Source: Saturnia japonica (Eukaryota > Arthropoda > Insecta > Lepidoptera > Saturniidae). From it: DNA of 64,000 bases. Below the pieces are notes generated by a model. That model was given only the letters and a program-made list of their open reading frames with translations. It was not told the origin of the DNA and searched no databases. The position numbers and the translations under genes were made by a program. The stretch is from NCBI GenBank assembly GCA_033032175.1, contig CM065304.1:10292001-10356000 (forward strand). Reading direction: 5' to 3'. This document shows, one piece after another, positions 44,901 to 56,245 of this stretch. Position 1 is the stretch's first letter. The number at the start of each line of letters is the position of its first letter.

Positions 44901-47900
44901 TTCATTTTTAAGTAGCATATAATTCAATCCATTTAGTTCAGTTTTGTTAAAAAAGAATGTCTATTTATCCTTTGTGTTCTATAATTACATGCGATCGTGC
45001 ATTACCCATGTTATTATGCCTAAAGGTACTATGTGAAAAACAAAGTTCATTCTAATCATGGTGTGCAATTTCATAGTTCAAGGATAATAGTGTAATCATT
45101 GGCTTAGTTAGCATTATCATTATTGCGACTATTGCACTCATCATGCCATAAAGCAAAATTGTAAATTACAAAAAATAATTTACACAGAAAACCTTAGATT
45201 AGAGGTTCACTAAAAAAGTACCACTATTTTCTATCTAGTTTTATTTCTTTATTGTCACTTTAGGTACCCAAATTACCAATATAATAATAGGGTTATTACA
45301 AAAAAAGTAAAAAAATTAAATATAAAAAATCGTACATTTGTAAAGTACATCGCTCATTAACACTTTTATAGTATCAAGTTCATTACCCACCATTCTAGTC
45401 TACAACTTGTATGGTAATTGCTCAGCCCTTATAGGCCGTAGTGTAATGTTTTATGTCATAAATCGTTCCTCAGTATATAGGCTATAGGATGTAAAGAGAA
45501 TCATTCAAATCTGACAGGTAGATTCTAGAAATTAGTGCGTTTATACAATCATACAAAAAATAATATTAGTAGAGATTATTGTATTATCTATACAATTAAT
45601 AAAATTGAAGTGTCTGTTTGTAATGCATATGTACGATATATATACGATACATACATACATACCATCACGCCTGTATTCCCCGAAGGGTTAGTTAGGCAAG
45701 GGTTTGTTAGACAAAGGTGTAACCCGTGTTCGCCGAGTATGTTTTTAGTTCCCATGTAATAGGGGGCGAACATATTATTGCCATTAATCGGGCACGAAAC
45801 CAAACTCCGAGGTGCTACTGAGAATTTCATAAAGAAAAACCCAAAAACACTTGGCTCGACCTGGGATTCGAACCCAGGACCTCGCTCATAACAGTCACGA
45901 TACCACGACACAACGATACGATTTATACGAAACCTATAACAAAAAGCTCATTTTTAAATTTTTTGTCTGTCTGTCTGTCTGTTTGTTCCGGGTAATATCC
46001 GAAACGGTTGGACTGATTTTGACGAGACTTTCACTGATGGATAGCTGATGATGTAGGGAGTAACTTAGGCCACTTTTATTTTGTAAAAAGAATTAGGGGT
46101 CCGCAAAAATAAATTAAAAACCCTGGTCATGGTGAATCAATTCGGGCGCTTAAATGGCTTATACTGAGTAAACCATAAGAGAAATAGCAAATTAATGTAC
46201 CGCATAATTATAGTCATTAAAAAGACCTAATAAGAAGTCCGGGAGACATCAATCTTTTAAGGAACACCCACAATAAGCATTTTTGTCTTTAAAATAGCCG
46301 GGAGCGGGAAGCAGAATTCGCGCGGGCATTCTGTAGTCCACGTGAGCGAAGCCACGGGCATAGCTAGTTGTAATATAAATTATATCAAGTAATACCTATA
46401 TTGAGGTTATTATTAGGTATATGGAGTGCGTCGCATATCGCCTATAAATTGTTAAATCCAGCGGGGACGCGTTCTCGAGCCAGTCACTGTTGACTTGATT
46501 CATGCTTATACATTTATCTGACTGGAACCGTTATACTAGTTGCTCTCACGGTATTGAGTCTCGTAAAATATAAGCACATATCCGCGCGTTTTGTAAATCC
46601 AGCCATGATTTTGAATAGTGTTGCTATATAAGCATTCTCAGCATATCGATTTATTGACTTTTTAAGAAATTTGAATTTAGAAATTGATATTTAGTATTTT
46701 CCATCTCTTAATTTAATAGCAACTATGTTAATCCTTAGTTGTACCGACGTCATGCACATAGAATATTTTTCTAATTATTCATGTAATCTTCAAACATTGG
46801 TCTAACAACTGTAAAACTGTCTAGGAAGTTTTTATGGGAAAATACATGTTTCTAGTTATTATTTTCAATCCGATTTATTTATCCACAATAAACCAACGAC
46901 ATCAAGTAAAATGCCGCCAAAATGACTTAAGGGATATTCCATGTGAAGTGAACAAGTAAAAAATGTGGATTATTCCGATTTTAGTAATTTTTTGTTATGT
47001 TATACCTATACATGAACTTTTCAAAACTGAATAAACTCGTTAGAAGTAGCACATCCTGTCGATTACTTAAAACTTCAAAGTTATCTAAATCGTTAACCAG
47101 ACTTTCTACTATAAAAATATTTTGTATCTAGGTTCTATATCATAACAAAAAATTACTAAAATCAGAAACTTCAACATTTTTTCCCTGTCCGCTTGAGGTG
47201 GAGTACCCCATAAGAAAGGGCCAAATATAAGTTTATGAGTTAAAATGAAAACCACCACATGACAGATAAATATCCCGCCAAAAATTCATATTTAATTAAT
47301 ATCTATGAAATCAACTTACCATTGACTTGTGTTTGCCATACCGCATCACCGACACCCCATAGACCTGATATCACAAAGAACACAGTCGGAGATTCGGGGT
47401 TCGGTCTCCAGATAAGCAGCCAGACGATAAGACCTAAATGCAGGGCAGCCCCCATAATAAGTATGGGGAATCTGCCGATATATTTCATTGCAGATCCAAA
47501 TACAAGCGAGCATATCGCGTTAACTACTCCGAAACATATCATTACATAACCAATCGAACGTATTCCGAGAGCGCATGAAACGTATGCCTGAAACAATAAA
47601 ATATAATCATCTCACTTGCAATAGTTTTAATTTAAATCATTTATATAGTCTAAACCTATCAACAAATAACTGTATACTAACAATTGATAAATATTAATTA
47701 TTAACACTAAAGTAAATAATGAGAGAGATTATTATAAATTACAATATACTATTTTAAATTATAACTAAAATCCCATATAAATAATGGCAAAGATTTTATA
47801 TAATAGTAAGTTGAATTGATTAGATATATATATTTATAAACCAATGAAATACAGTGAAAATATGAGTATACCCAGAGGTTATTAAGAAAGATCAAAATCT

Positions 47901-49896
47901 GATATTACTACTAGCTATTGTAGAGTTTTTTGTAAAATACCTGAGTGTAGTCGGCGCCGATAAAGGCTTGTTCCATTCCAATCCAAAGGGTAATTGGAAT
48001 GAGCAACTGTTGATTAGGTTTTTTTAACTGATATGCGGTAGCTGATAGAAGCTGAATTCCAGACGATTCTTTGGTGGGATCTGCTTTCCTTTGTTTCTCA
48101 CCATACCTACAATAAATCCATTTACTATTTAATTCAAAATCCTGTTGATAAAGCCAACTTTATGGTTTTATTTGTAAAAAAAAACCTTTATAAATAACTG
48201 AAATTAATTCACTGATGGATACTGATAACAAAGTTTTTTTAGTAGACACACTTAATATTCTAAGCAGGAACATATCATGATGCTATAGAGTAATTTTTGA
48301 AGGCAATGACACATCGGACATACATACACAATATAAATAGTAATATAGGAGAATAAGTATGTTATAGGAGAAAAAGAAGTTTTGTTAAAAGTCCGGTTAT
48401 GAATACGTTTAACACAAAATCACCACCGGTAAGTCACCTCAGAAATGCGCCTTTTTTATTTTAGAAACATAATTTTCGGTGGATCCATAACAGTCGGCGA
48501 AATCACAAGATAAAATATTTAATTTTAATAATATTATTGTAACAAATTAATTACTTTAATATTTATTTTAAGGATTGTTTTGATAAGAAAACAACATACC
48601 TTGAAAGAGGATCAACGAGTAAAGCTACCATGAAAACAGCGACAACGACGCAAGCCAGGTAAATAGCGCTGATCTCATAAATTTCGCTTTCTGGTGGACG
48701 ATGCAGGTTCTCGTTGTCGTGGTGACCGCCACCAATCATGCAGAAGTTGGCCCCACATGTGAGGAGCGTCTTACTGGTATTTTCAGTAGATCCACTCCCG
48801 GCGTGAACTCCAGATGAAAATACTGCCGGGGATATTACCATATTGCACTCACAATAACAATTACACTGTTGCTGATATTTCATCACGTATTAAATAGAAC
48901 GAATCGAGACACGAGATACGTAATAAACAGTTGCTAACAAAGTAAGAAAATATTAAGAGCGGTGTTTTTGTCTATCTATCGAATAAGTACTATTAAGTGA
49001 ACAATTATTGTGTATTATTTATACATAATTGTTTTCTCGTAAACGTCTTTAACGATTTGGATAAAAGTCCAAGTTTGCTTGGTTAGCAGTTTTTTTAAGA
49101 CACCGAGCTAAGTTCGATCGTATCTATAGTGATGATACTCGATGTATGTTCCCAATTTGGCAACAATATTATTAACTGTTATTTTATGTTAATTTTAGAA
49201 ATAATAATTAGTTAAGAAAATCATACCTAAGCTTGAGATCAAATTTCCCCAAAGTTCAGCTGTTTGCCAAGCAAGGAAGAAGAAACCGAAGAATCGAACG
49301 ATAATGCCGTCGACAGCCTGGTCTGTTAATTTAGCGTAGACACTGCCGGCTTGTGTAAGGTATGTTGCTTTGGAAGTCCACATAGGTGCTGCACCAAGGC
49401 CTACTATTACTCCAGCAGGCACTAAAGTGTAGAAAGCTGGATAAAATTGTGCGCCTATATATGGTGCGTAGCACATCATGGACAGGCATAATGTCCATTT
49501 GACCGTCAGTCTTTTGATTAAGAACGTTGGTACAAATATACATGAAACAACAAGGGCGGCATATATAGAGCTCAGTGAGACTGTACCCAGTCCGTCTGCA
49601 GCGTTGATTGATGATTGCAGGTTCGCGGTGCCTTGAAATGCGGTGAATTGAACCATGAAAGCGGCACTTACAGCAGCTACATTTTTTAAAATTCTCCATT
49701 TCTCATTTCTAGACAATGTTACTTTGCCGGTAGGATAGCTATCTTCCTCGGTCGGTAAAGGCGGAGGCTTGACTATGTCATCGTTTGAATCCCGGTCGTG
49801 TTGGTAGCCGTCGTTTTTAAATCCAGTTTTGATGGTGTAAATAGAATCTCTGTCCGGACGAACATCTTCACGTCCGCCGACCTGCGTAGCTGTCAT
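41811..49896 (-). CDS. UNC93-like multi-pass membrane protein (six coding exons)
   Basis: Coding exons: 49896-49227, 48822-48600, 48106-47941, 47587-47320, 42680-42484 and 41933-41811 (549 codons with the stop). Every junction is GT-AG and in phase, and the encoded length fits insect UNC93-like proteins. Residues 1-75 are hydrophilic (cytosolic); then come FMVQFTAFQGTANLQSSINA, GLGTVSLSSIYAALVVSCIF and the later QLLIPITLWIGMEQAFIGAD and YTQAYVSCALGIRSIGYVMI, all hallmarks of the family. About 11-12 membrane spans are expected for this MFS-related fold. An N-glycosylation site (NTS) and a Cys pair (CGANFC) lie in the loop encoded by exon 2. The C-terminus is acidic (EEDDETDEIDDE). In nematodes UNC-93 regulates a two-pore K+ channel and in vertebrates UNC93B1 escorts Toll-like receptors; the role here is not known. 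Start chosen at the first ATG after the acceptor at 49918. Confidence 0.92.
41970..42190 (+). repeat. tRNA-derived SINE (family B) in UNC93-like intron 5
   Basis: The B-box 'gtcgcgggttcgatccccgc' is followed by 'ttgtgtgatgagcataaatg', 'gtgtctgggtgtt' and 'caagctttgcttagtttgg', the layout of a common lepidopteran SINE. The A-box half is poor. Confidence 0.75.
42484..42680 (-). CDS. UNC93-like exon 5 (residues 443-508)
   Basis: Acceptor ATTTCCAG, donor AGAAAG|GTAAAC. It encodes GLYGVLFRRNKEAAFSNYRL, WESAGFVVAYAYSTHLC and a final span MMVVLLIGVAGYLVVEILH. The preceding intron is about 4.6 kb and filled with repeats. Confidence 0.9.
42838..43085 (-). repeat. Interspersed repeat (family F), inverted copy
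   Basis: 'tagctatgccccacggtttc' and 'ctaaactatgtgtccaaata' are the reverse complement of the family F ends and middle. Confidence 0.6.
43135..44560 (+). repeat. Composite repeat (families G and F), split by a hAT element
   Basis: 43135-43460 matches family G at 10130. 43455-43565 plus 44403-44560 form one family F copy ending 'accgtgggacacagctagta'. The hAT element at 43566 interrupts it. Confidence 0.6.
43566..44402. mobile_element. hAT-type element with GCGGAT-rich ends (837 bp)
   Basis: The ends CAGGGTTGTTGCGGATGC and the reverse complement TAGGGGTGTTGCGGATAT are inverted repeats. ATTTGGAC (43558-43565) and ATTTGGAT (44403-44410) form an 8-bp duplication with one mismatch, and other family F copies show the unoccupied 'gttatttggacac'. 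GCGGAT units repeat just inside both ends, variously as 'gcggatgcggatgct' and 'gcggatgcgaatgcgg'. No transposase is present, so it is non-autonomous. Confidence 0.85.
44565..45650. other. UNC93-like intron 5, no feature seen
   Basis: AT-rich with no recognised gene. Confidence 0.35.
45655..45920 (-). repeat. tRNA-derived SINE (family A), minus orientation
   Basis: Read in reverse: the B-box 'gggttcgaatcccaggtcga', then 'gttttt', 'ctcggagtttggtttcgtgc' and an end near 'ggggaatacaggcgtgatgg'. It matches 54381-54580 and 58785-59053. Overlapping frames on both strands are shadows. Confidence 0.75.
45955..46372 (-). repeat. Interspersed repeat (family I), inverted copy
   Basis: From a CTGT run and 'ttgttccgggtaatatccga' to 'cgaagccacgggcatagcta'. 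It matches 15797-16195 reversed, including 'atagccgggagcggg' and 'gagtaaaccataagagaaat'. Confidence 0.7.
46795..47290 (-). repeat. Interspersed repeat (family L), decayed copy
   Basis: 'ctgtctaggaagtttttatg' and 'aagtaaaatgccgccaaaat' recall family L at 30525; 'aatatcccgccaaaaattc' near 47270 matches its end. It lies within UNC93-like intron 4-5, next to exon 4. Confidence 0.45.
47320..47587 (-). CDS. UNC93-like exon 4 (residues 354-442)
   Basis: Acceptor TTTATTGTTTCAG, donor CAATG|GTAAGTTG. It encodes AYVSCALGIRSIGYVMICFG, three likely membrane spans and VFFVISGLWGVGDAVWQTQV, a conserved block of the family. Confidence 0.92.
47941..48106 (-). CDS. UNC93-like exon 3 (residues 298-353)
   Basis: Acceptor TTTATTGTAG, donor ACTCAG|GTATTT. 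It encodes YGEKQRKADPTKESSGIQLL then LLIPITLWIGMEQAFIGAD. It was found only by following the splice phases between exons 2 and 4. Confidence 0.9.
48600..48822 (-). CDS. UNC93-like exon 2 (to residue 297)
   Basis: Acceptor CCCCGGCAG, donor TCAAG|GTATGT. It encodes VFSSGVHAGSGSTENTSKT and CGANFC, then the span IYLACVVVAVFMVALLV and DPLSR. The reading open to 48886 upstream of the acceptor is intronic. Confidence 0.9.
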
Positions 49897-49917
49897 GCCG
49901 TGTTTCCTGTTACTGCC
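49227..49917 (-). CDS. UNC93-like exon with start codon (residues 1-223)
   Basis: Acceptor 'cttttctttcacag' places the exon start at 49917, with 21 bases of 5' UTR before the ATG at 49896. Donor TTAG|GTATGA ends it at 49227, one base into codon 224. So at least one non-coding exon lies upstream. Confidence 0.9.
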
Positions 49918-50477
49918 CTGTGAAAGAAAAGTTTAATATCAGTAAAGTTAAAGCTCTTCATATTGTATAGAGTGATTTATGTAATACATATATAAAATTG
50001 AGATATAAGAAATATCTAGTAGCTTTGGCTCTGAAGTATTAATGACGTTTACGTTCACTATAATAAATAGGAAGGTATTTTTTTTTAAATTTAAGTGTAT
50101 TTCAATATGCTTAATAACTAAGTCATGTACATTGAAGTACGCCAATGAATTTTTTTATGTTTAAACATATAATTTCCGATATTTGTGTCGATAGTTTGTG
50201 TTCTTGTTTTTTTTAACGTACATATAGGTACGGAAAATTTATGGCTTAAGATATTTTCGTGTTTTTTAATTGGTTTTGCATACTTTTAAATTTTTTATTT
50301 TCGTTGTAAGTTTTTTTTCATGAGTTACAATATGCTTTAATTTGATTGTTAAAAAATATCGTTGGTGCTATAAAATATACTTTGTATTTGGATAATGTTA
50401 TCAAATATTCGGCGATCAAGCAACATGAATTATTAACAATTACATAATTTATATCTTTGCTTATTAATTATAATAAT

Positions 50478-50815
50478 ATCAGCCTGTACGTGTCTCACTG
50501 CTGGGTAAAGGCCACTACCCAAGGGAAGGCAAGGGCATAATCACCACGTCAGTCCACGAAGTATAGGCGATTTCAAACACCAAAAAAACATCAGTTCTAT
50601 ATGAATCCCACATAGGGTGGTACTAGAAGAATATTTCTCAAGCGTTTAGAATCCTCACGATGTGTTCCTCTTCACAGTCAGCCATTAGTATTACTAAGTT
50701 GAATTAGTAAATGTACGCAAATGCCGACAATTTCGTTGGTACATATCCCGGGATTCGAACCTGCGGACATCGAATCGATATTCCGCCGATTTAAACCGGC
50801 TGACCATCACAACTT
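50478..50815 (-). repeat. tRNA-derived SINE (family C) with LINE-like 3' tail
   Basis: Read in reverse: an A-box-like 'gtgatggtcagccggttta', the B-box 'gcaggttcgaatcccgggat', a body of about 250 bp, and the tail 'tttacccagcagtgagacac' then 'gtacaggctgatatt'. The tail resembles the 3' end of the RTE LINE at 61858 (gttcagcagtggacg...gctgaaatgatg). Confidence 0.75.
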
Positions 50816-51783
50816 AATTATAAAGCTAATATAAATTGTACTTGCGAATATAAATAACTAAAAATTCGTAAGAATTATTCAATATAAATAAAATTATAAA
50901 GGATTACGCGTATCATGCAAAAAGTAATGGATAGTTTTAGATAATTTTTTCGTTGTACTTCTTAGAGAGTTGGTCCTTATCTAAAAATATCGCGATATCC
51001 TTTATTCAATAAAAGTTATTAAAGTTTTAAGAAACTACGATTTTTATAAGCACTTCTATAAGTTCTTTTGTCGTCCACGCGAGTGGAGCAGCGGGGGCAT
51101 CTAGTTTATATACATAAAAAGTAATATTAATATATTATATTATAATGTCATTAGTATCAAAAATCCATAAAAAAGGACGAAATTGGTGTTTGTGATTTGA
51201 TTAGCATTTATGAACAGCGTCGAAGGAGTAGTGTTATCGCGATGTTAGATTTAACAAAATGTTTTGCCATGACATTACAAGTACCATGTATTTCTACAAT
51301 TAATGTTGCGAATAGGTTTAAAACGTGACTAAGTTTTAGTTTTTGAAATGTATTACTTATTTTATGTGTTAACAATTTTTGTAGTGCATTTCTATTAATA
51401 CCTACGTGCATAATTTTCATAATTTGAAATATGACAAATAAATTAATGATTTATTTAGGAGAAGTATTATTAGGTTTACTTCTTAACATCTTAACTGTGA
51501 CTAATTAATGGTGTTGAACACCCTTTTACAATGTGAAACAACATACATAACAGTCAACATATGACGACTTATCTTGGTATAAATTATATTGGTGCTATAA
51601 ATGAAAGATGATGATAGGTTAAGCTACCCTCGATATCATGGCCAACTTTCACTGTGCATAGGTCAAGGTGTGTATCTACTAAATAAATTATACTTGACGT
51701 AATTTCGATTGACGTTAGATTTAACTAAATTTATAGTTGCTATTTCAACTTTTAAGTTTCTTTGGTTTCTGAGATCTATGTTA

Positions 51784-53113
51784 TTAGGTCCTTACATATG
51801 AAATTAGCGTTTTGTACGGGAAGAATATAACGTCAATTTTTTTAATGTAAAATATATTTAATTAATCAAAGTATGCACCGTTGTTATCTATGCACTTTTG
51901 CCATCTCATAGGTAGTTCATTGATCCCTTTACTAAAAAAAACCATGGGGGCGAGTCAATAAACTCTTTGAAGGCGGTTTGGACTGCCGCATCGGAGTTGA
52001 ATTTTGTTCCTTGTAAGAAGTTGTCCGAATTCCGGAAAAAATGGTAATCTGTTGGAGCAAGGTCCGGGGAGTACGGTAGATGTCGCAGACATTCCAATTG
52101 CAGCTCATCTAACTTAGTGGTTGTTTGTTGTGCAGTGTGTGGTCTTGCGTTGTCGTGAAGCAGCAGTGGCCTAGAACAATTGACCAATCTCGGTTGTTTA
52201 GCAGCTAGTTCTTCCTTCATGGCTTGCAGTTGCTGACAATAGATATCTGCCGTAATCGTTTGGCCAGATTTTAGAAAGCTGTAGTGAACGACACCGGCGC
52301 TAGTCCAACAAACACTCACAAGTAACTTTTTCTGAGTCAATTTTCGTTTAGGGCAGGATTTGGCTGGGTCTCCAGAATTCAGCCATTGCGACGAGCGCTT
52401 CGGATTATAGTACAATATCGACATTTTATCACAAGTAATGATTCGATTTGAAATCCCTTCATTATTGTGTCGGTTGAGCAAATTAACACCGCAGTCGACG
52501 CGTGTTTGCAAGTTTTTTGTTTCATTTTTTTTTTTCATTTTTTTCATTTCATTTTCATTTTCACTCAATTCATGAGGTACCCATCGTTCAAGTTTTTTTA
52601 CTTTCCCGATTTGCTTCAAGTGGATTAATACAGTATTATCACTTAACCCCGAAGCCTGCAGCTATCTCTGAAGTGCTTTGTGTTGGATCCGCTTCCACAA
52701 TAGCCTTCAATTCTTCATTTTCCACTTTGGTCTTCGGCCGTCTCCACGAGGTTGGTTCTGAAGGTCGACATTTCCAGAACGAAAACGTTGAAACCAAAAA
52801 CGTACAGTGCTTTCTTTTGCGACACCAGCATCGTACATATCATTAATACTTCGAGCTGTTTCTGCAGCACTGGTGCCACGGTAGAACTCGTACTCGTAAA
52901 TATACCGTTATATCATGTTTTCCGTTGTGCGGTAATAAGCGACGCCAAAGAAAAAATTATGAGAAAAAACAAATGGATGACTGTTTTCAAAACTCAATTG
53001 TACCAGCTAAATGAATATATAAATTTGAATTTGGAATTCTAAACCAAAGAGGAGATATTGCAGATCAAAATGGTCAGTACGACAAAATGCTCATTTCATA
53101 TGTAAGGACCTAA
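51784..53113 (-). mobile_element. mariner transposon (1330 bp)
   Basis: Inverted ends 'ttaggtccttacatatgaaa' are identical over 20 bases at both sides and similar for about 15 more (tta/tga gcgttttgt). TA borders both ends (51782-51783 and 53114-53115). The length is usual for mariner. It inserted upstream of the UNC93-like start exon, probably in its first intron. Confidence 0.9.
51890..52915 (-). pseudogene. mariner transposase, frameshifted
   Basis: N-terminal helix-turn-helix pieces are visible upstream of the main frame: EYEFYRGTSAAETARSINDM, ESTVRFWFQRFRSGNVDLQN, then EELKAIVEADPTQST, HLKQIGKVKKLERWVPHEL. The main 237-residue frame (52619-51906) has IITCDK (first Asp), LLLHDNARPHTAQ (second Asp) and HLPYSPDLAPTDYHFF (third Asp), the DD34D triad of mariners. 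Frameshifts split the N-terminal part and alter the last residues, and a Lys/Met-rich stretch after HELSE looks like local slippage. It is inactive although all three Asp remain. Confidence 0.9.
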
Positions 53114-53154
53114 TATTATTATAATGAAAATGGTGTGAAAACCATGTGCATTTA

Positions 53155-54150
53155 TTTGATTTTTTTGCATGTTATAGTCTTGTTATTGAGGAAGGTTGTA
53201 AGCTATATAACTTCACACTATGATTCTAAAGTAATAGTAATAGTAATAAATAAGTAGTAAACATGAACGTCAAGCAATCTTGCAAGCTGTAAGCGAGTAC
53301 GGGAATTGAGAATCACAGGCTACACGGGTGCGTCGCGTTAGCGGCGCCGCGGTGGAAAGTTAGTCGATTAAATTTATCACGGGTGTAACCGTGGAAAACA
53401 TTTAGTGCTTTTTAAAATATCGAATTTTCGAATTTACATTACGAGTCTGCTAGAAATTAATAAATATATAAGAGGCAGATAACAATTTTTACTTAATTAA
53501 CAATTTATTTAAAACGACTGTTACGTAAAAACTATTAAGGAACCTATTGGATAAAAGATAATACTTATTAAAATTTTAATTGTGTGGCCACTTCGTAATT
53601 GTAACAGAGTGCAACTAATATAATATCGAAAGGTAGGACAGGACACCCTAAGCCTTAATATATTTGAATACAATTATGTTGAATAAGTCTTTCACAACAA
53701 AACATAGCATGTTAAAGACTAATGACGCATCGGGAAATCCATATAAATTGCGAAGAACATGCTTAGAATTAAAAATTTATGTATCGATAGTACAATTTTA
53801 TTACTGTTACCTAAGTTTTTCTTTTCGAAAATTGTATAAGCTACCATGTTTAATATCAATACTATGAAATTGTAAAATTTGAACGCATTAATCTGTCGAC
53901 TACATTCAGATTAGAAAAAATGGTTTTTCATTGTATAACCTATTTATTAAGGAAGGTGTATATTGTATAGGCTTTATGCTACGATTCAAAGGAGCGCAAT
54001 AGTAACTATGAACGTCAAGGAATCTGGCAAGTTATAATAAGGTGGCAAGTACGAAAAGTAAGAACAACGATGGGCTACTAACACGGTAAAGAGTTGTTCG
54101 AATAAATTTAAAAAGGCTGATACCGTGGGGCACAGCTATTATGGATGTCT
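53155..54150 (+). repeat. Two decayed copies of a family F-like repeat
   Basis: 53155-53415 and 53935-54150 share 'attgaggaaggt', 'atgaacgtcaag.aatct' and an end like 'aaccgtggaaaacat' / 'taccgtggggcacagctatt'. Confidence 0.5.
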
Positions 54151-54380
54151 TTAGGAAACCTGACTACGGTTGTAGTAAAATAATAATAATTAACATAAAC
54201 GAAAAATAATAAAAAATATTTAACTCGAGTCAAATTCAAGTTAAATTTTAATTAAAACTAGGTATAAAAAAATCATTTGCTTTCTACCCTGTTTACACGT
54301 TACTCAGATATTAGCTATAATAACTCTTCAATTACGATATTTACATTACTTCATTTAACGTACCAACTTAAATTAAACTG

Positions 54381-54580
54381 CGTCGTTAGCCTAGTAGTCG
54401 TAAGCCCGACTGCTTTGAGCGGAGTCCTGGGTTCGAATTCCCAGGTCGAGAAAACTGTTATTGGGTTTTTCCTATGAAATTCTCAGTAGCAGCTCGGAGT
54501 TTGGTTTCGTGCCCGATTAAAGGCAATAGGCTCGCCCCATATTACATGGAACCTAAAAACATACTTTACCTTACTTATAC
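54381..54580 (+). repeat. tRNA-derived SINE (family A)
   Basis: Head 'cgtcgttagcctagtagtcg', B-box 'gggttcgaattcccag', body 'cagctcggagtttggtttcg' and 'gaacctaaaaacat'. It is the cleanest plus-strand copy in the window. Confidence 0.75.
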
Positions 54581-54589
54581 GTTAGCTTA

Positions 54590-56034
54590 TTAGCGACACT
54601 ATCGAATGGTGTATTAAAATAGTGTTTTTTTTTTTTCAAAATCAAGATGCACGATTCCTGGCTAAGTTTATTGATTTTTGGAAATTCCAATGATACAGTT
54701 TTAGTTTTTGTCAAAATCGGATCCGTGACTCCTTTGCGTATTTTTCGCTATACCACATAGTATCAGATTTGACCATCTAACCTTACTTCAAAAATTAAGC
54801 CTGTATAGTTGGAAAAATGTATTTATCTATTAGTGAATTTTTACAATTAAATAGTTCTGGAGGTTACCTCCTACAAACTTACATCTTTATAACAATAGAA
54901 TTTGCAGGAGTTTGAAATTATTGTTATTGAAATAATAATAGTTAATGTAAATACAAAAATCATAATAACATTTTAGTGTAAAATATATCTATTTTCTTTG
55001 TTATTTTATCATCCTCAGGTACAGTTTTGTCGACTTGTGTCTCTCCAAATGTAAACAGACATTTATTAAGTGACGTGAAAGGAAAATAATGCAATTAAAA
55101 CGAGACTGGTGTTGTGTTGGTAAGCGTGTTAGTGTCGAAACGAATCCGATATTCCGATCATGTAGACACCCAAAACAGCTATAGCTATTGAATGTCCCAT
55201 TGTGCAACTTAATGACTGCGTACGTCGCGAATGTTTGTTGTTAGATTTGTAACAAGAATTACGGTCGTACTCATTGCCTGTTGTGTTTTGTAGAAGGAAA
55301 ATCAAATAAACAACGGCTCCGATCACAAAACATACTAAGTAATATTTTGCACCGTGCAAAGAAACGTTGGATCGAGGTTCTAATAGATTATCCTAACATG
55401 TACCAATACAGTAAAAGCTCCTTATTCGCAGGGAATGCGTTAAGTAATTATTACACGGGTACAGAAACCGTGGATACGGAATGGTAGGTAATTTGTACGG
55501 GAATATAGGAGATGAGTTTCAAGCTCAGAAAACACAATGGAAGTATATAAAAGTAATAGCAAAATAATGACAGAGACAAAGTGTTATTAGTGAATAATAA
55601 CATAGTAGGGAATAATATTATGCATTGTTTCTATTCGCAAATAAAGAAATTTCAGAACGCGGATACAGAAAGTGGTCGGGTTTTTTCGTCCACGCATACT
55701 GAAACCATGAACCGTGCCTTGACTGTATGTGTATTAATTACCCCACGCAGTACGGCGAAGAAAAAGTAAAGGAAGGGCATTGTCGTCTACAAAACCAAAC
55801 ATTATTATACATAATTTGATAGGCAAATAAAAACAATGGAGATGCCGTCAATCAATGCACAAAAAATAGGCACAGCATACGTCATTGCGTCATACGGCGG
55901 AATTGAATCATAACGTTCTTAATGTTAAACTGCCTGAAGACTTCAATAGAACTAAGCAAACAGTAAAATCTAATATATCAAAAAACTTACCTTACTCAAT
56001 AAGACGATGATAGTAATCGGCAATTAATTTACTT
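54590..56034. other. Non-coding stretch, possible UNC93-like 5' intron
   Basis: No gene is established. A 76-residue minus frame (55359-55129) has a hydrophobic N-terminal segment YYLVCFVIGAVVYLIFLL but no family I recognise. A consensus donor on the minus strand (GAGTAAG|GTAAGTTT, exon side at 55991) is a candidate 5' UTR splice site of the UNC93-like gene. Confidence 0.3.
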
Positions 56035-56245
56035 CTTCTTTTTTTAACCGGCTTCAACGAAAGGTTACTCAATTCGAATGTATATTTTTTTAATTAATGT
56101 TTATAACTTTTTTGTTTATTCTATTTTATTTCTTATTCTTTTTTTGTTGGATAGGGGATACCTCAAGGATGGTAGCTATAGGAGGAAACTCCTCAAAATT
56201 ATTGAAGTTTGTTTTCTTTTTTGTTAAAAATTGTTATGTAGTTTG
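56035..56245 (+). repeat. Interspersed repeat (family K)
   Basis: Matches 7195-7400: 'ataacttttttgtttat', 'ggggatacctcaagg', 'ggaaactcctcaaaatt' and 'attgaagtttgttttctttt'. Confidence 0.6.

Noticed and set aside
48563..48886. Independent 107-residue gene
   Set aside because: It is UNC93-like exon 2 plus read-through intron on both sides; the first 20 or so residues lie upstream of the acceptor.
49331..49699. 122-residue Cys-rich minus-strand frame
   Set aside because: It is an alternative frame within the UNC93-like start exon.
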